This document shows positions 1 to 8,800 of a stretch of DNA of 12,173 nt, in pieces. The DNA comes from an uncultured Bacteroidales bacterium (lineage in GTDB: Bacteria; Bacteroidota; Bacteroidia; Bacteroidales; UBA1715). The first letter of the stretch is position 1; each line of letters opens with the position of its first letter. The translations under genes and the position numbers were made by a program. The stretch covers positions 1 to 12,173 of the forward strand of contig CALAUG010000034.1 of assembly GCA_937892155.1 (NCBI GenBank), written 5' to 3'. Under the pieces are notes generated by a model that saw only the letters and a program-made list of their open reading frames with translations, had not been told where the DNA came from and searched no databases.

Positions 1-2923
1 CCGGAGTTGCCAGCGTCTCGCCAAAGCAGATCTCGCCACCGCCAGAAACTGTTACTTCCGGTGTTGGATTTACTTTCAATGTTACTTCCGCTGTTTTTTG
101 ACAAGCTACCGCATTAGGTTCAGCTTTATCACGAACCAATATTTTATATACACCTGGGTCAGAAACTGCATAACTTGCAGATGTTGCACCAGTTGTTGCA
201 GCCTTAGTTACCGTTCCATCCTTATACCAAATGTATTCAAACTTAGTTGTTGAACTAGACCAACTATCAGTTGTCAACGTTAATGGTGTTGTTGAATTTT
301 CGCAAATGACAGCCGTAGCAGTTTCATCATCATAGAATGAGTAATCTTCACAATTGATTACTACATCTTCTGGTTCATCGCAAGGACAATCCTGTTTTAA
401 AGACACTGCTATAACATCGCAGAAACCTTGAGCACCACCAAATTTAATATTATGGAACAAACCAGGACCTTGTGAAGGGTTGTTATAAGAAACCAAACCA
501 GTAGCCTGCAAATATGTACCATCAATATTATCTTTCATTGTTGTTGCAATATTTGAGCCACCCTCACGAGCAAGTTTAAATTCCTGGAATTTTCCATTCG
601 TTGTAACTTTAGCTAAAGCCAAGAAATAAACACCTGGTTCCAAAGTAACACTACCTGTACAAGTTGCCTCTTTAACCTGAGCACTTGCATCTGTTGCATT
701 ACCACTTGAATTAACGTGGATAGTTCTTTCGAACGTACCAGTGAATTTTCCAAATACCTTAGAAGAAGATGCAATAAATGCACCATTATTATTTTGGTCG
801 GAACCTACAATCGCAATCTCTACATTGGCAACGCCAGTAATACTGTCATTTGCATAACTTGTACCTTGCCAACCTTGGAACAAAGTATTTGCGAAATAAG
901 ACACCGATGTTATTGTTAATGGTTGTTTGACCTCAAAACCAGTACAGAAAGATGCCGCACCAGAAGAAACGCTCAACCCGCTTAAGCCACTAGAGAAGTT
1001 ATCTCCACCAGATTTCGTTGTTGAACTTGTCAAGAAACCACCACTTGTTGGAGAAGTTTCAGATACATAAATAGTTTTTGAGCCATCGCTATTAGCAGCA
1101 ATATCTGAAACATCTACTTTTATTGATTCACTACCTACTGATTGTGCCAACAATGAAGCAGCAGCTTTAGTTTGCCACCAAGAATATACTGCTGTATTTC
1201 CTGAAGGAGTAACTTTCACCGTTGCCTCATCACCACAGTAATACCCTTCTGGAGTAAATTCCTGTGTGTAAGCAGAAATTTCAATTTCGTCTTCCGATGG
1301 TAAATATACCTCACAACCAGAACGTGTACCTACATATTCAATTTTTACACTGTATTTTCCTATACCACTTGCACCATTCGGTGTTTTGTATTCGTAGTTT
1401 GCTCCAGTACCTGTCGATACCTGTGTACCATCTTTGTACCATGTAATTTTATAATTTGGTTGCATATTAGTAGCGAACACCATACCACAATCCAACGTCA
1501 CACCATCAAATGCAGATGCACACACCTTCATAGATTTTGGTGTGATGGTTGCTTCTGGTTTTGGATCCTTAAATGCGTCACACTGTGTAGGAGGATTAAT
1601 TTTCACAGCACTTGACTGATACGTCGTACTTCCGATACCCAACTGTCCATTATCGTTTAATCCCCACGCATACATAGAACCATCGGCACGACCGTAGAAT
1701 CCCCAGTTATCACCTTTATTAATCAAAATAACGTCATCGTGGATTGTTGAACCTTGGTTTTTAACATATCCTGGAACATCAGCAGTTGCTGAACTTCCTT
1801 GACCAGGGTTAGCACCCCACGTTACAGGACGTCCACTAATAGATACTGCCATACCAGACGACTGTCCACCACCGACAGATTTAGCCAACAAATATGTACC
1901 ATCATTATCGTCATCCAACGTATTACCTTTCACAACACGTTGAGGACTGAAAGAGTTTTTATTAGGACCTTGACCACACGAAGAGTTCCATGAATCACCC
2001 CATGACCAAATATATCCATCGGCATCGAGGCAATAGTACGAAACATCACCAGCTGCAATCATAGTAATGTTTGACAATGGTTGATTAGCTGCTACATATA
2101 CCAAACCGAAAGCATTACTTGAACCATTATTGCTAGTTCCTGCATATCCACCATTTGCTAGACGACCTAAACCATTTTGTTTTTGAACGCCACCGCAAGT
2201 CCATACGTGACCATATTCATCAAGAGCCATAGTAGCATCGTCACCGGAGAATATCTGAACTACTTTTCCTAACGTAACGCCCTCGGACGTCGCGCCAGAT
2301 CCCATTTTTTGTTTTTTCAAATCGACGCACCACATTGGTGACCCATGTTTTGTTATATCGTCACCAACGCCCAAACTTGAGCTATAAGCCGCCATATTAC
2401 CACCCCAAGCAACAAGGAAGCCTTTGTAAGGACCATCACCCAAGATAGCAAATGAGTTAGCATTACCAGCATATACTACATCCACATTACAAAGATATCC
2501 GCCACAATCATAAGCGGTACCTGCAAGACATCCGGCAACAACCTTCTGAGGTGAAGTGACTATACCTCCTGTTGTACCTGTACCACACTGTCCTGACTCA
2601 TTGTCACCCCAGCACCACACTGTATTATCGCAGGCCAACGCAATAAACGACTGACCAGAACCAGAGTTTACCTGCTGGATCATCATATTGCTCGGAAATT
2701 CAACCTTGGTCCACTTATCCACATAAGACGCAGAACTTCCTACACCTAATGTACCTGTACCAGCTTGAACCTTGTTGGAACCAGTTACAAACACATAGTT
2801 GTTCGCACATACCATTGACGATACGGAGGAACCACCAGAAATAACAAGTTCTTTTTGAGCTGAAACCCCTAAACTTACTGCGAGCGCAGTAACCACTAAC
2901 GAGATTTTACGTAATCTTTTCAT
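1..2923 (-). CDS. Large secreted protein with RCC1-like beta-propeller and Ig/PKD-like domains (3' end beyond window)
   Basis: The reading frame is open from the ATG at 2923 to the left edge, about 974 codons with no stop, so the C-terminus is missing. Residues 1-23 form a signal peptide (basic MKRLRK, hydrophobic core, cleavage likely after VSA|Q). Residues ~35-435 contain RCC1-type blades, seen as CWGDNESGQCGTG (~105), a degraded TCGGVQKQNGLG, WSWGDSWNSSCGQG (~305) and AWGLNDNGQLGIG (~420). Ig/PKD-like segments follow at ~450-550 (ITWYKDG) and ~550-635. A Cys-containing beta-rich domain of unknown family spans ~637-838, and another Ig-like domain ~855-945 (YIWYKDG, DPGVYKILV). RCC1 propellers usually bind proteins or act as surface scaffolds; the ligand here cannot be told. 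A second in-frame ATG lies two codons upstream at 2929. By analogy with the other large gene, a T9SS sorting domain is expected in the unseen C-terminus, but this is inference. It faces away from the oxidoreductase gene and has its own promoter. Confidence 0.9.
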   Translation of the reverse strand, partial: MKRLRKISLVVTALAVSLGVSAQKELVISGGSSVSSMVCANNYVFVTGSNKVQAGTGTLGVGSSASYVDKWTKVEFPSNMMIQQVNSGSGQSFIALACDNTVWCWGDNESGQCGTGTTGGIVTSPQKVVAGCLAGTAYDCGGYLCNVDVVYAGNANSFAILGDGPYKGFLVAWGGNMAAYSSSLGVGDDITKHGSPMWCVDLKKQKMGSGATSEGVTLGKVVQIFSGDDATMALDEYGHVWTCGGVQKQNGLGRLANGGYAGTSNNGSSNAFGLVYVAANQPLSNITMIAAGDVSYYCLDADGYIWSWGDSWNSSCGQGPNKNSFSPQRVVKGNTLDDDNDGTYLLAKSVGGGQSSGMAVSISGRPVTWGANPGQGSSATADVPGYVKNQGSTIHDDVILINKGDNWGFYGRADGSMYAWGLNDNGQLGIGSTTYQSSAVKINPPTQCDAFKDPKPEATITPKSMKVCASAFDGVTLDCGMVFATNMQPNYKITWYKDGTQVSTGTGANYEYKTPNGASGIGKYSVKIEYVGTRSGCEVYLPSEDEIEISAYTQEFTPEGYYCGDEATVKVTPSGNTAVYSWWQTKAAASLLAQSVGSESIKVDVSDIAANSDGSKTIYVSETSPTSGGFLTSSTTKSGGDNFSSGLSGLSVSSGAASFCTGFEVKQPLTITSVSYFANTLFQGWQGTSYANDSITGVANVEIAIVGSDQNNNGAFIASSSKVFGKFTGTFERTIHVNSSGNATDASAQVKEATCTGSVTLEPGVYFLALAKVTTNGKFQEFKLAREGGSNIATTMKDNIDGTYLQATGLVSYNNPSQGPGLFHNIKFGGAQGFCDVIAVSLKQDCPCDEPEDVVINCEDYSFYDDETATAVICENSTTPLTLTTDSWSSSTTKFEYIWYKDGTVTKAATTGATSASYAVSDPGVYKILVRDKAEPNAVACQKTAEVTLKVNPTPEVTVSGGGEICFGETLATP
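410..1015 (-). other. Unassigned Cys-containing beta-rich domain within the RCC1-like protein
   Basis: Residues ~637-838 of the RCC1-like protein fit neither the RCC1 nor the Ig pattern. The segment starts near GGDNFSSGLSGL, has a core reading FCTGFEVKQPLTITSVSYF, and contains GVYFLALAKV and a late GFCDVIAVSL strand, followed by a QDCPCDEPEDVV linker. The alternating hydrophobic pattern suggests a beta-sandwich such as a carbohydrate-binding or choice-of-anchor fold. I do not recognise the family, and the boundaries are approximate. Confidence 0.4.
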
Positions 2924-3025
2924 AGTCATACTATTTTGCAAAATATACATATAAGACTCCCATCTTTCTATAAAAGTTACATACCGGTTTAAAATTTTTC
3001 ACTTTTATCCAATGAAAGTCCGCTC

Positions 3026-3055
3026 CAAAAATACAACTATTTATTTTATCAACAA
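3026..3055 (-). promoter_or_regulatory. Bacteroidota-type promoter for the RCC1-like gene
   Basis: On the minus strand TATTTTTG (3033 to 3026) matches the Bacteroidota -7 consensus TAnnTTTG exactly. A TTG (3055 to 3053) lies 19 bases upstream of it, as expected for the -33 element. Transcription would begin near 3019, giving a leader of roughly 95 bases before the ATG at 2923. The leader is AT-rich, with no clear Shine-Dalgarno sequence and no obvious riboswitch fold. Confidence 0.55.
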
Positions 3056-3191
3056 GTATTTAACATGAAAAATTGACAATTGAGAATTAGTTTTCAATGT
3101 TGGTTGAACTTTCGTTTTGGATTATTTATTCTAAATTCTGTCTCTTGATTTCCGATTCATAATTATATTTACATGTTATATTGCATTTCAA

Positions 3192-4169
3192 ATGAAAACA
3201 TTACGAATTGGTATCATAGGTGCTGGTTGGATTGCCCATAAAATAGCCCAGGCAGTTGCTCCTCTTGCTGATGTAGAAATTATAGCCATTGCATCACGAA
3301 GCGAAGAAAAGGCAAAAGAGTTTGCTACGACATACGGCATTACAAAATTCTATGGAAATTATGACATGCTTGTTGCGGACAATGATGTTGACTTAGTATA
3401 TGTGGCGACGCCTCACTCTCATCATTTTCGACATGCACGTCTGGCCATCGAACACGGGAAAGCTGTATTAGTGGAAAAAGCGTTTACAGCGAATGCGCGT
3501 GAGGCACAAGCCCTCATAGAATTAGCACATAAACATAACGTGTTACTTGTGGAAGCAATTTGGACGAGATTTATGCCAATGTCGCAGACAATTACAGAGC
3601 TTTTGCAAAGCGGGATTATCGGTGAACCACGCGTACTAACGGCAACTCTCTGCTACTATATGGAAGACAAAGAGCGGATTATCCGTCCAGAACTCTGTGG
3701 TGGCGCACTGCTTGACCTTGGAGTGTACGTTCTCAATTTTGCCCGTATGTATTTTGGTTCCGACATTGTAAAAACAGTCACCAATTGCCATCTTTCCGAC
3801 ACAGGCGTAGATATGATGGAAAGCATATCGCTCAGTTATGCTGACGGCAAAATGGCAAATTTGCAGGCTGGAGCACTTACATTAAACGACAGACAGGGAA
3901 TAATCAGCGGTACAGAAGGGTATATTCGAATTGATAATGTTAATTGTCCAGAACTGATAGAAGTTTGGAGAAACTACGCATTGGTGAAACAAATACACCG
4001 TCCCGACACAATGATAAACGGGTATGAATATGAAGTGTTGGAATGCAAACGTTGCTTAGAAGAAGGACTATTAGAATCTCCAATGATGCCACATTCTGAA
4101 ACACTTGCAATTATGCAGCAGATGGATAGACTACGTGGTGAATGGGGAGTAAAATTTCCGATGGATTAA
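3192..4169 (+). CDS. Gfo/Idh/MocA-family NAD(P)-dependent oxidoreductase
   Basis: Complete 325-residue protein, a normal length for this family of cytoplasmic sugar, inositol and diol dehydrogenases. The N-terminal Rossmann fold (residues ~1-120) carries the dinucleotide-binding GIIGAGWIAHK (residues 7-17) and the family strand VDLVYVATPHSHH. The catalytic-lysine motif usually written EKP reads EKA here, with the lysine kept. LLVEAIWTRFMPM and GGALLDLGVYVL resemble the dimeric dihydrodiol dehydrogenase-like branch, so a sugar or trans-dihydrodiol substrate is possible, but the substrate cannot be fixed from sequence. There is no signal peptide. The ATG at 3192 directly precedes a standard N-terminus (MKTLRIGIIGAG). 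The gene stands alone, divergent from the RCC1-like gene and convergent with the OmpA-family gene. No exact TAnnTTTG promoter was found upstream. Confidence 0.93.
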   Translation: MKTLRIGIIGAGWIAHKIAQAVAPLADVEIIAIASRSEEKAKEFATTYGITKFYGNYDMLVADNDVDLVYVATPHSHHFRHARLAIEHGKAVLVEKAFTANAREAQALIELAHKHNVLLVEAIWTRFMPMSQTITELLQSGIIGEPRVLTATLCYYMEDKERIIRPELCGGALLDLGVYVLNFARMYFGSDIVKTVTNCHLSDTGVDMMESISLSYADGKMANLQAGALTLNDRQGIISGTEGYIRIDNVNCPELIEVWRNYALVKQIHRPDTMINGYEYEVLECKRCLEEGLLESPMMPHSETLAIMQQMDRLRGEWGVKFPMD

Positions 4170-4233
4170 GATTAGTTTGTCCGTTGAAACTACCAATCTC
4201 CAAGTTTTAGTCTCATTTTAAATTGTGTATAAA

Positions 4234-4268
4234 AAAAGTAGGGGCGTATTGCATACGCCCCTACTTTT
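4234..4268. terminator. Bidirectional intrinsic terminator / REP-like palindrome
   Basis: A perfect inverted repeat has 16-base arms at 4234-4249 and 4253-4268 with a 3-base loop (TGC). The GC core (GTAGGGGCGTAT) is flanked by A and T runs, so each strand gives a hairpin followed by Ts: four on the plus strand and seven on the minus strand. It lies between the convergent oxidoreductase and OmpA-family genes, 65 bases after the first stop and 25 bases after the second, which suits a shared terminator. The GC-rich GGGGCG...CGCCCC core also resembles dispersed REP-type palindromes. Confidence 0.85.
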
Positions 4269-4292
4269 AGATATTAATACCACTACTGTGAA

Positions 4293-5780
4293 TTATTCCT
4301 TCAGGATATGCTCGATTTTGATTTCGATACGGCGGTTCTTCTTTCTATTTTCCTCGCAGGTATTTGGTACCAACGGTTCTGATGAACCCATACCTTTTGT
4401 TTCGATATGAGATGGATCGCAGCCCTTATCAACCAAAATCTTCTTCATTGCTTCGGCTCTCGACTTACTCAACTTAATGTTATTTGCTGGATTACCAAGG
4501 TCGCAAGTGTGTCCCTTGATTAACAAGATTCTGTCAGGATACTTCTGCAGGAATCCAATCAAGAACTGAATGTTAGCCTCAATTTCAGGCGTTGAGTTGA
4601 TGATAGCCTTACCAAGTTCAAAGTTTACAACAATATGTTTGTTAATCCATTCAACAGCTTCCTCTGCCTTTTTCGTTGCTTCTTCTTCGGCAGCCTTTTC
4701 GGCAGCAAGTCTTTCTTCCTCAGCCTTGAGAGCAGCAAGTCTTTCAGCTTCTGCCTGTTCTGCAGCAAGACGTTCAGCCTCAGCTTTTTCTGCGGCTATA
4801 CGTTCCTCTTCAGCTTTTTGTTCTGCTGCAAGTCTTTCGGCTTCTGCCTGTTCTGCAGCCAAGCGTTCTGCTTCGCGCTGTTCAGCAAGCAGACGTTCTG
4901 CAAGAGTATCGATAGATGGAAGTATTTCTTCTGGCCATCCCCAACTCATACCTACTTTGACTCCAAATGCCATAAGATGCGTTTTGTCAACAAGATTAGA
5001 TGATACGACACCGCTATATTCCTTCGTCTCAGGATTGTACAGATGGTTGTCGCAACTCTTTAGGGAATTCATCAAACTATGGCTGAAGTATGCACCTAAA
5101 TATAACGAACGATTGTTCTTCAAAGGACGGGAAGCACCGATTTCGCCGAACATAGACACGCCAGCACCTTTCATCTTGGCACGTCCGTCGTATTCTTCCG
5201 TATCGTAGAAACCATGTTGTGGAAGTTCGCTATATTCCACATTGGTACTTGGAAATTCTCCAGAGCGTACCATTTCGCCATCAGACTGTTCGTTCTTCGT
5301 TACATAGTGTTTCGAAAAAGGTACGTCGAGTTTCACACCAAGGCCAAACACCATTCCCCATAGTTCGTTTAATGGATAGCGGTAGTAACCAGCAATAGGC
5401 ACTTCCATATTAATGGTACGTTGGACTTCATTCCAATTATGGAATGTTGTTTTGAATGTGTAAGACTCTCCATTTTCAGGGTCAACGAAAGCAACTGTGT
5501 CCTGCATCCAGTCGTAGCTTGATTTTGCACTATAATTTGTAAAACCAAGACCAATTCCGACGCTAAAACGGTCCCAACCTGCATAGCGGTATTGCATATT
5601 GAATGTTCCACCAGCACGCATGTGGTGGTCGCCGCCTCCTTCCGGATCGAACTGCACAGAGTGCATACCGCCTCCCAATGCAAAATCGAAGTTATTGATA
5701 TAGCGTTTAAATACTACGTCCTGCGCATTCAAGGCTGCGCACGCCATTACAAAACTTACAACCAGTAATATCTTTTTCAT
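4293..5780 (-). CDS. Outer-membrane beta-barrel protein with helical linker and C-terminal OmpA peptidoglycan-binding domain
   Basis: Complete 495-residue protein. Residues 1-20 are a signal peptide (MKKILLVVS..., cleavage likely after LNA|Q). Residues ~21-290 show alternating aromatic and small residues typical of a beta-barrel (FALGGGMHSVQF, FSVGIGLGFTNY, AFGVKVGMSWGW). Residues 293-375 are an Ala/Glu/Lys/Arg-rich helical repeat. Residues ~380-495 are an OmpA-like domain with IKGHTCDLG, LSKSRAEAMKKIL, KGMGSSEPLV and NRRIEI. In this family the domain binds the diaminopimelate of peptidoglycan and anchors the outer membrane to the wall. The usual GHTD reads GHTCD, so the binding aspartate is replaced by Cys or shifted one place; the partner Arg in KSRA is present. 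It is 57 bases downstream of the giant T9SS gene in the same direction, with a terminator between them, and ends at a shared convergent terminator. No exact promoter match was seen in the short gap, so partial readthrough is possible. Confidence 0.93.
   Translation of the reverse strand: MKKILLVVSFVMACAALNAQDVVFKRYINNFDFALGGGMHSVQFDPEGGGDHHMRAGGTFNMQYRYAGWDRFSVGIGLGFTNYSAKSSYDWMQDTVAFVDPENGESYTFKTTFHNWNEVQRTINMEVPIAGYYRYPLNELWGMVFGLGVKLDVPFSKHYVTKNEQSDGEMVRSGEFPSTNVEYSELPQHGFYDTEEYDGRAKMKGAGVSMFGEIGASRPLKNNRSLYLGAYFSHSLMNSLKSCDNHLYNPETKEYSGVVSSNLVDKTHLMAFGVKVGMSWGWPEEILPSIDTLAERLLAEQREAERLAAEQAEAERLAAEQKAEEERIAAEKAEAERLAAEQAEAERLAALKAEEERLAAEKAAEEEATKKAEEAVEWINKHIVVNFELGKAIINSTPEIEANIQFLIGFLQKYPDRILLIKGHTCDLGNPANNIKLSKSRAEAMKKILVDKGCDPSHIETKGMGSSEPLVPNTCEENRKKNRRIEIKIEHILKE
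4656..4904 (-). repeat. Ala/Glu-rich helical repeat linking barrel and OmpA domain
   Basis: Residues 293-375 of the OmpA-family protein are degenerate tandem copies of AERLAAEQAE and the longer variant AEEERLAAEKA. There is no proline or glycine in this stretch, and acidic and basic residues alternate at helix spacing. This predicts a single long alpha-helix or coiled coil, about 12 nm if fully helical, that could reach from the outer membrane into the periplasm. The DNA is repetitive too (recurring CTGCAGCAAG/GCTTCTGCC variants on the plus strand), so copy number could vary between strains. Confidence 0.85.
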
Positions 5781-5800
5781 TTCGTATCGTTATTCTCTGT

Positions 5801-5828
5801 AAAAAAGGGCGGCGGAAATCCGCCGTCC
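5801..5828 (-). terminator. Intrinsic terminator after the giant T9SS gene
   Basis: Read on the minus strand, CGGCGG (5825-5820) pairs with CCGCCG (5815-5810) around an ATTT loop. After one A/C mismatch the stem is extended by two more G-C pairs, then runs into six Ts (5806-5801). It begins 10 bases past the TAG of the giant gene and ends about 20 bases before the ATG of the OmpA-family gene. It could therefore end the upstream transcript or lower the level of downstream expression. Confidence 0.75.
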
Positions 5829-5837
5829 TTACGGCTC

Positions 5838-8800
5838 CTATTTCTTTATTATCTTAACTGTTATTCCATCGACTACGGCTACATAGTTGCCAGGTATCAT
5901 TCCCTGCATATCAACTTCGTAGCTTGCGCCTGTGAATGTCGTATTCAGAACAATCTTACCATATACATCAGTGATTTCAAGGCTGTGTACATTTCCGTTG
6001 TCCTCTGACAATTCTATCGTACCTGTTGTTTCAACAGGATTTGGATAAATCTTAGCAGTGATGCTGCTGTAGATTAAGTGCCATTCCTGTGAGCAAGTAC
6101 GTAACATTCTACCATCAAGAGTTTCAACATCTACGAAGTAAACACCCTGAAGACCGCCTATTTCGTTGTAGTATGGCATTGTTGCGCCAGGAATTTCTTC
6201 ACCGTCGCGGTACCATTGGTATGCTTTGAAACGGTGTTCCATATTTTCTGGCTGATTCAAATCAACCTTGTCGATGATTGAAACAACATCGTCCCAAATG
6301 TTCGTGATGTATTTCTTAGACAAGTTAACGTCAATGTCGAATGTGTATACCGGTGATTCTGCACCAGCATCGTTACGGAACTGAACATTAATCTTGTAAG
6401 AACCTGCGTCGCAGAATGGAATGTAAACCGTGAACTTACCGTTTTCTTCCAAGCTCTGGTATATTGCATCGGCAACATTTATCGTGTCAACTCCGACAAT
6501 CACTGCGCGGAATGATGTTGGGTTACCCTTGATTACCTGGAAGTTAACCTCGCCATCAGTTTCAGGGCAGTAGCCGTCGGCTTCAACTTCAAAGCTGTCT
6601 TTGTCAACCATATCAAGATATCCTGTTCCTTCTTCAACTGTAACTGTTGTTGCAGGTGAAGCGTTGTGGTTTTCATCCTCAGCATAGCGAACTTGGTAGT
6701 CACCAGCTGGAAGGTTGCAGTCTGCATCCATAACGTCAGGATCACCGCCGCTGATTATCCAATTGATTATGTCTGCAATTTCAGGATCGTCAACCTTTGT
6801 CCATGTTGTGCCACCATCGGTGCTGATTTCCATTGTAGTTTCAAGACCATTAATCTTGCCGTCTTTTTCACCTGGAGCAGATGTGCCTGTTGCAGTTACT
6901 TCTGGAGCATCCTGATCAGCCTTGTTGATTGAGAATGGAACTATTATTTCATCGAAATCGTATGAAGAACCATCAGATGGTATGATTTTTACGATTGCAG
7001 TTCCGGCATCAGTATTATCCTCATAAATAACCACATATTCTGATTCAGGAATAACATTGCCATCTTTATCTTTCAATTCAATCTTAGGTTCTTTGGCAGT
7101 ACCGTCGTATGTGTAGGTATCATCAACTACAGCATCGCCATCTTCTGTCAATACAACAGAAGGTGTTTCTGTATTCTTGACAATTGCCCAGTCCTGAGTT
7201 GAGTTAGAAGGAAGTTTGTAATTTTCCTTATCGTCTCCCTCAAGAGTAACCGAAGCAGTATAGTTGTCAACAGCCGTACCCGTATTACCGCTAACAACAG
7301 CTTTACAATCGTCACCGTCAATAATTCCAGAGATTACGACATTAACTGTATCAGCTTTGCCATTGTAAACGAATTCTGTTTCATCGTCCCAATCAAGAAC
7401 AAGTTCTTTTGGTTCGATTGTCAAAGTATAGCCTTCGATAGAACCATTTGTATAGTTAGGACTAATTACTTCTATCTTAACATCGTACTCACCTGCATTG
7501 GTTGGAACGTCAGTTGTCCACGTATCGGAACCTTTTTCTTTGTAGTAAACTACATAGTCGGTACCTTCAGTCAATTCAGGATCAGTTGTGAACTGAATTG
7601 GTTGTGGATTGCCGTTGTAGATTACATCGTCGCTGTCGTTAGAAACTTCGAAGTTATCTACTGTTAAATCCTTAGATTTAATTGTCCAGTCCTGAGTCGT
7701 ATTATCAGGAAGTTTGTAATTGTCTTTTGAATCACCTTCAAGAGAAACTGTTGCAGTGTAATCATCAACATCAGTTCCAGTATTTCCAGTTACAACCAAC
7801 TTACAATCGTCACCAGAAACGATATCGTCGGTAGTAACAGTAACTGTCTTTTCTGTTCCGTCGTAAGTGAATTCAGTTTCATTAGACCAATCAAGGGCGA
7901 TTTCTTTCTTATTGATTGTGAATTCAATTTCGTTATCCTCAATTGTGTAGTTTCCACCATCAACATCTTTAATGATTACCTTGGCAGTTCCTGCATCAAC
8001 ATTGTCTTCGTATGTTACCGTGTACTCTGATTCAGGAATGACATTGCCATTCTTATCTTTTACAACTACCGTAGGTTTCTTTTCATCGTTACCATACGTA
8101 TATGTTGTGTTGTCAACTTCTTCATCGTTCTCGTCGAACAATGTTACTTGTTGATCATCTTTAGCGATAATATCGTCGGCAATTTTCCAAGACAATGTTG
8201 CTTCTTCTGGCAACTTATAGTTGTCGTTATCCAAACCAGTTACTGTTACATCGTATTTGTCAACATTTGTTGCAGCTGTTGTACCAGTTACTGTTGGATT
8301 ACATACATCACCCTCTTCGATACCACCAACAACTACATTTACTGAATGTTCTGCAGCATCGTATTGGAATAAGTTCTCGTCAAGGCTCAAAGTAACTTCC
8401 TTAGGTTCGATAACCAATGTGAAGCCTGTAATGTCTTCGTCCTTATAGTTAGGATTGATGATGTCTATCTTAACTTCGTATTCACCAGCATTTGTTGGAG
8501 CTTCTGTTGTCCAAGTATCATCAACTTTGTAATATACCACGTAGTCATCACCTTCGGTTAATTCAGGTTCTGTTGTGAATACAATATCCTGAGGTTTGCC
8601 GTTGTACGTTGTACTGTCGGTGTTGTCTTTTACTGTGAAGTTAGCTTCGCTCAAATCCATAGGGGTGATTGTCCAGTCTTGAGTTGGAGTGCTTGGCAAC
8701 TTGTAGTTGTCGTTGCTCAATGCAGTTACTTCAGCAGTGTAGTTACCTGCATCTGTACCCTGATTGTTAGTAACTGTTGGTTCGCACACATCGTCACCTA

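Noticed and set aside
1880..1925. EF-hand-like calcium loop DDDNDG in the RCC1-like protein
   Set aside because: The first positions fit, but the expected acidic residue at position 12 is missing (Lys), and the site lies within the propeller, so calcium binding is not supported.
716..1993. Short plus-strand open frames at 716-919, 1264-1446 and 1799-1993
   Set aside because: They overlap the continuous minus-strand frame of the RCC1-like gene, which has a signal peptide and clear domains.
3041..3191. Promoter for the oxidoreductase gene, for example TATATTTA at 3164-3171
   Set aside because: The match to TAnnTTTG is incomplete, and the nearest upstream TTG is 16 rather than about 19 bases away, so no call was made.
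4570..5208. 212-codon Ser/Ala-rich open frame on the plus strand, and another at 4635-5003
   Set aside because: Both are antisense to the Ala/Glu helical repeat of the OmpA-family gene; the Ser/Ala and Phe/Cys runs are reverse readings of that repeat.
5369..5683. 104-codon minus-strand frame inside the OmpA-family gene
   Set aside because: It is an out-of-frame reading of the beta-barrel region with no signal peptide or recognisable motif.
5720..5780. Possible lipoprotein signal (VMAC) in the OmpA-family protein
   Set aside because: Met at the -2 position is a poor lipobox fit, and the hydrophobic stretch runs on to a good signal peptidase I site at LNA|Q, so a standard signal peptide is more likely.
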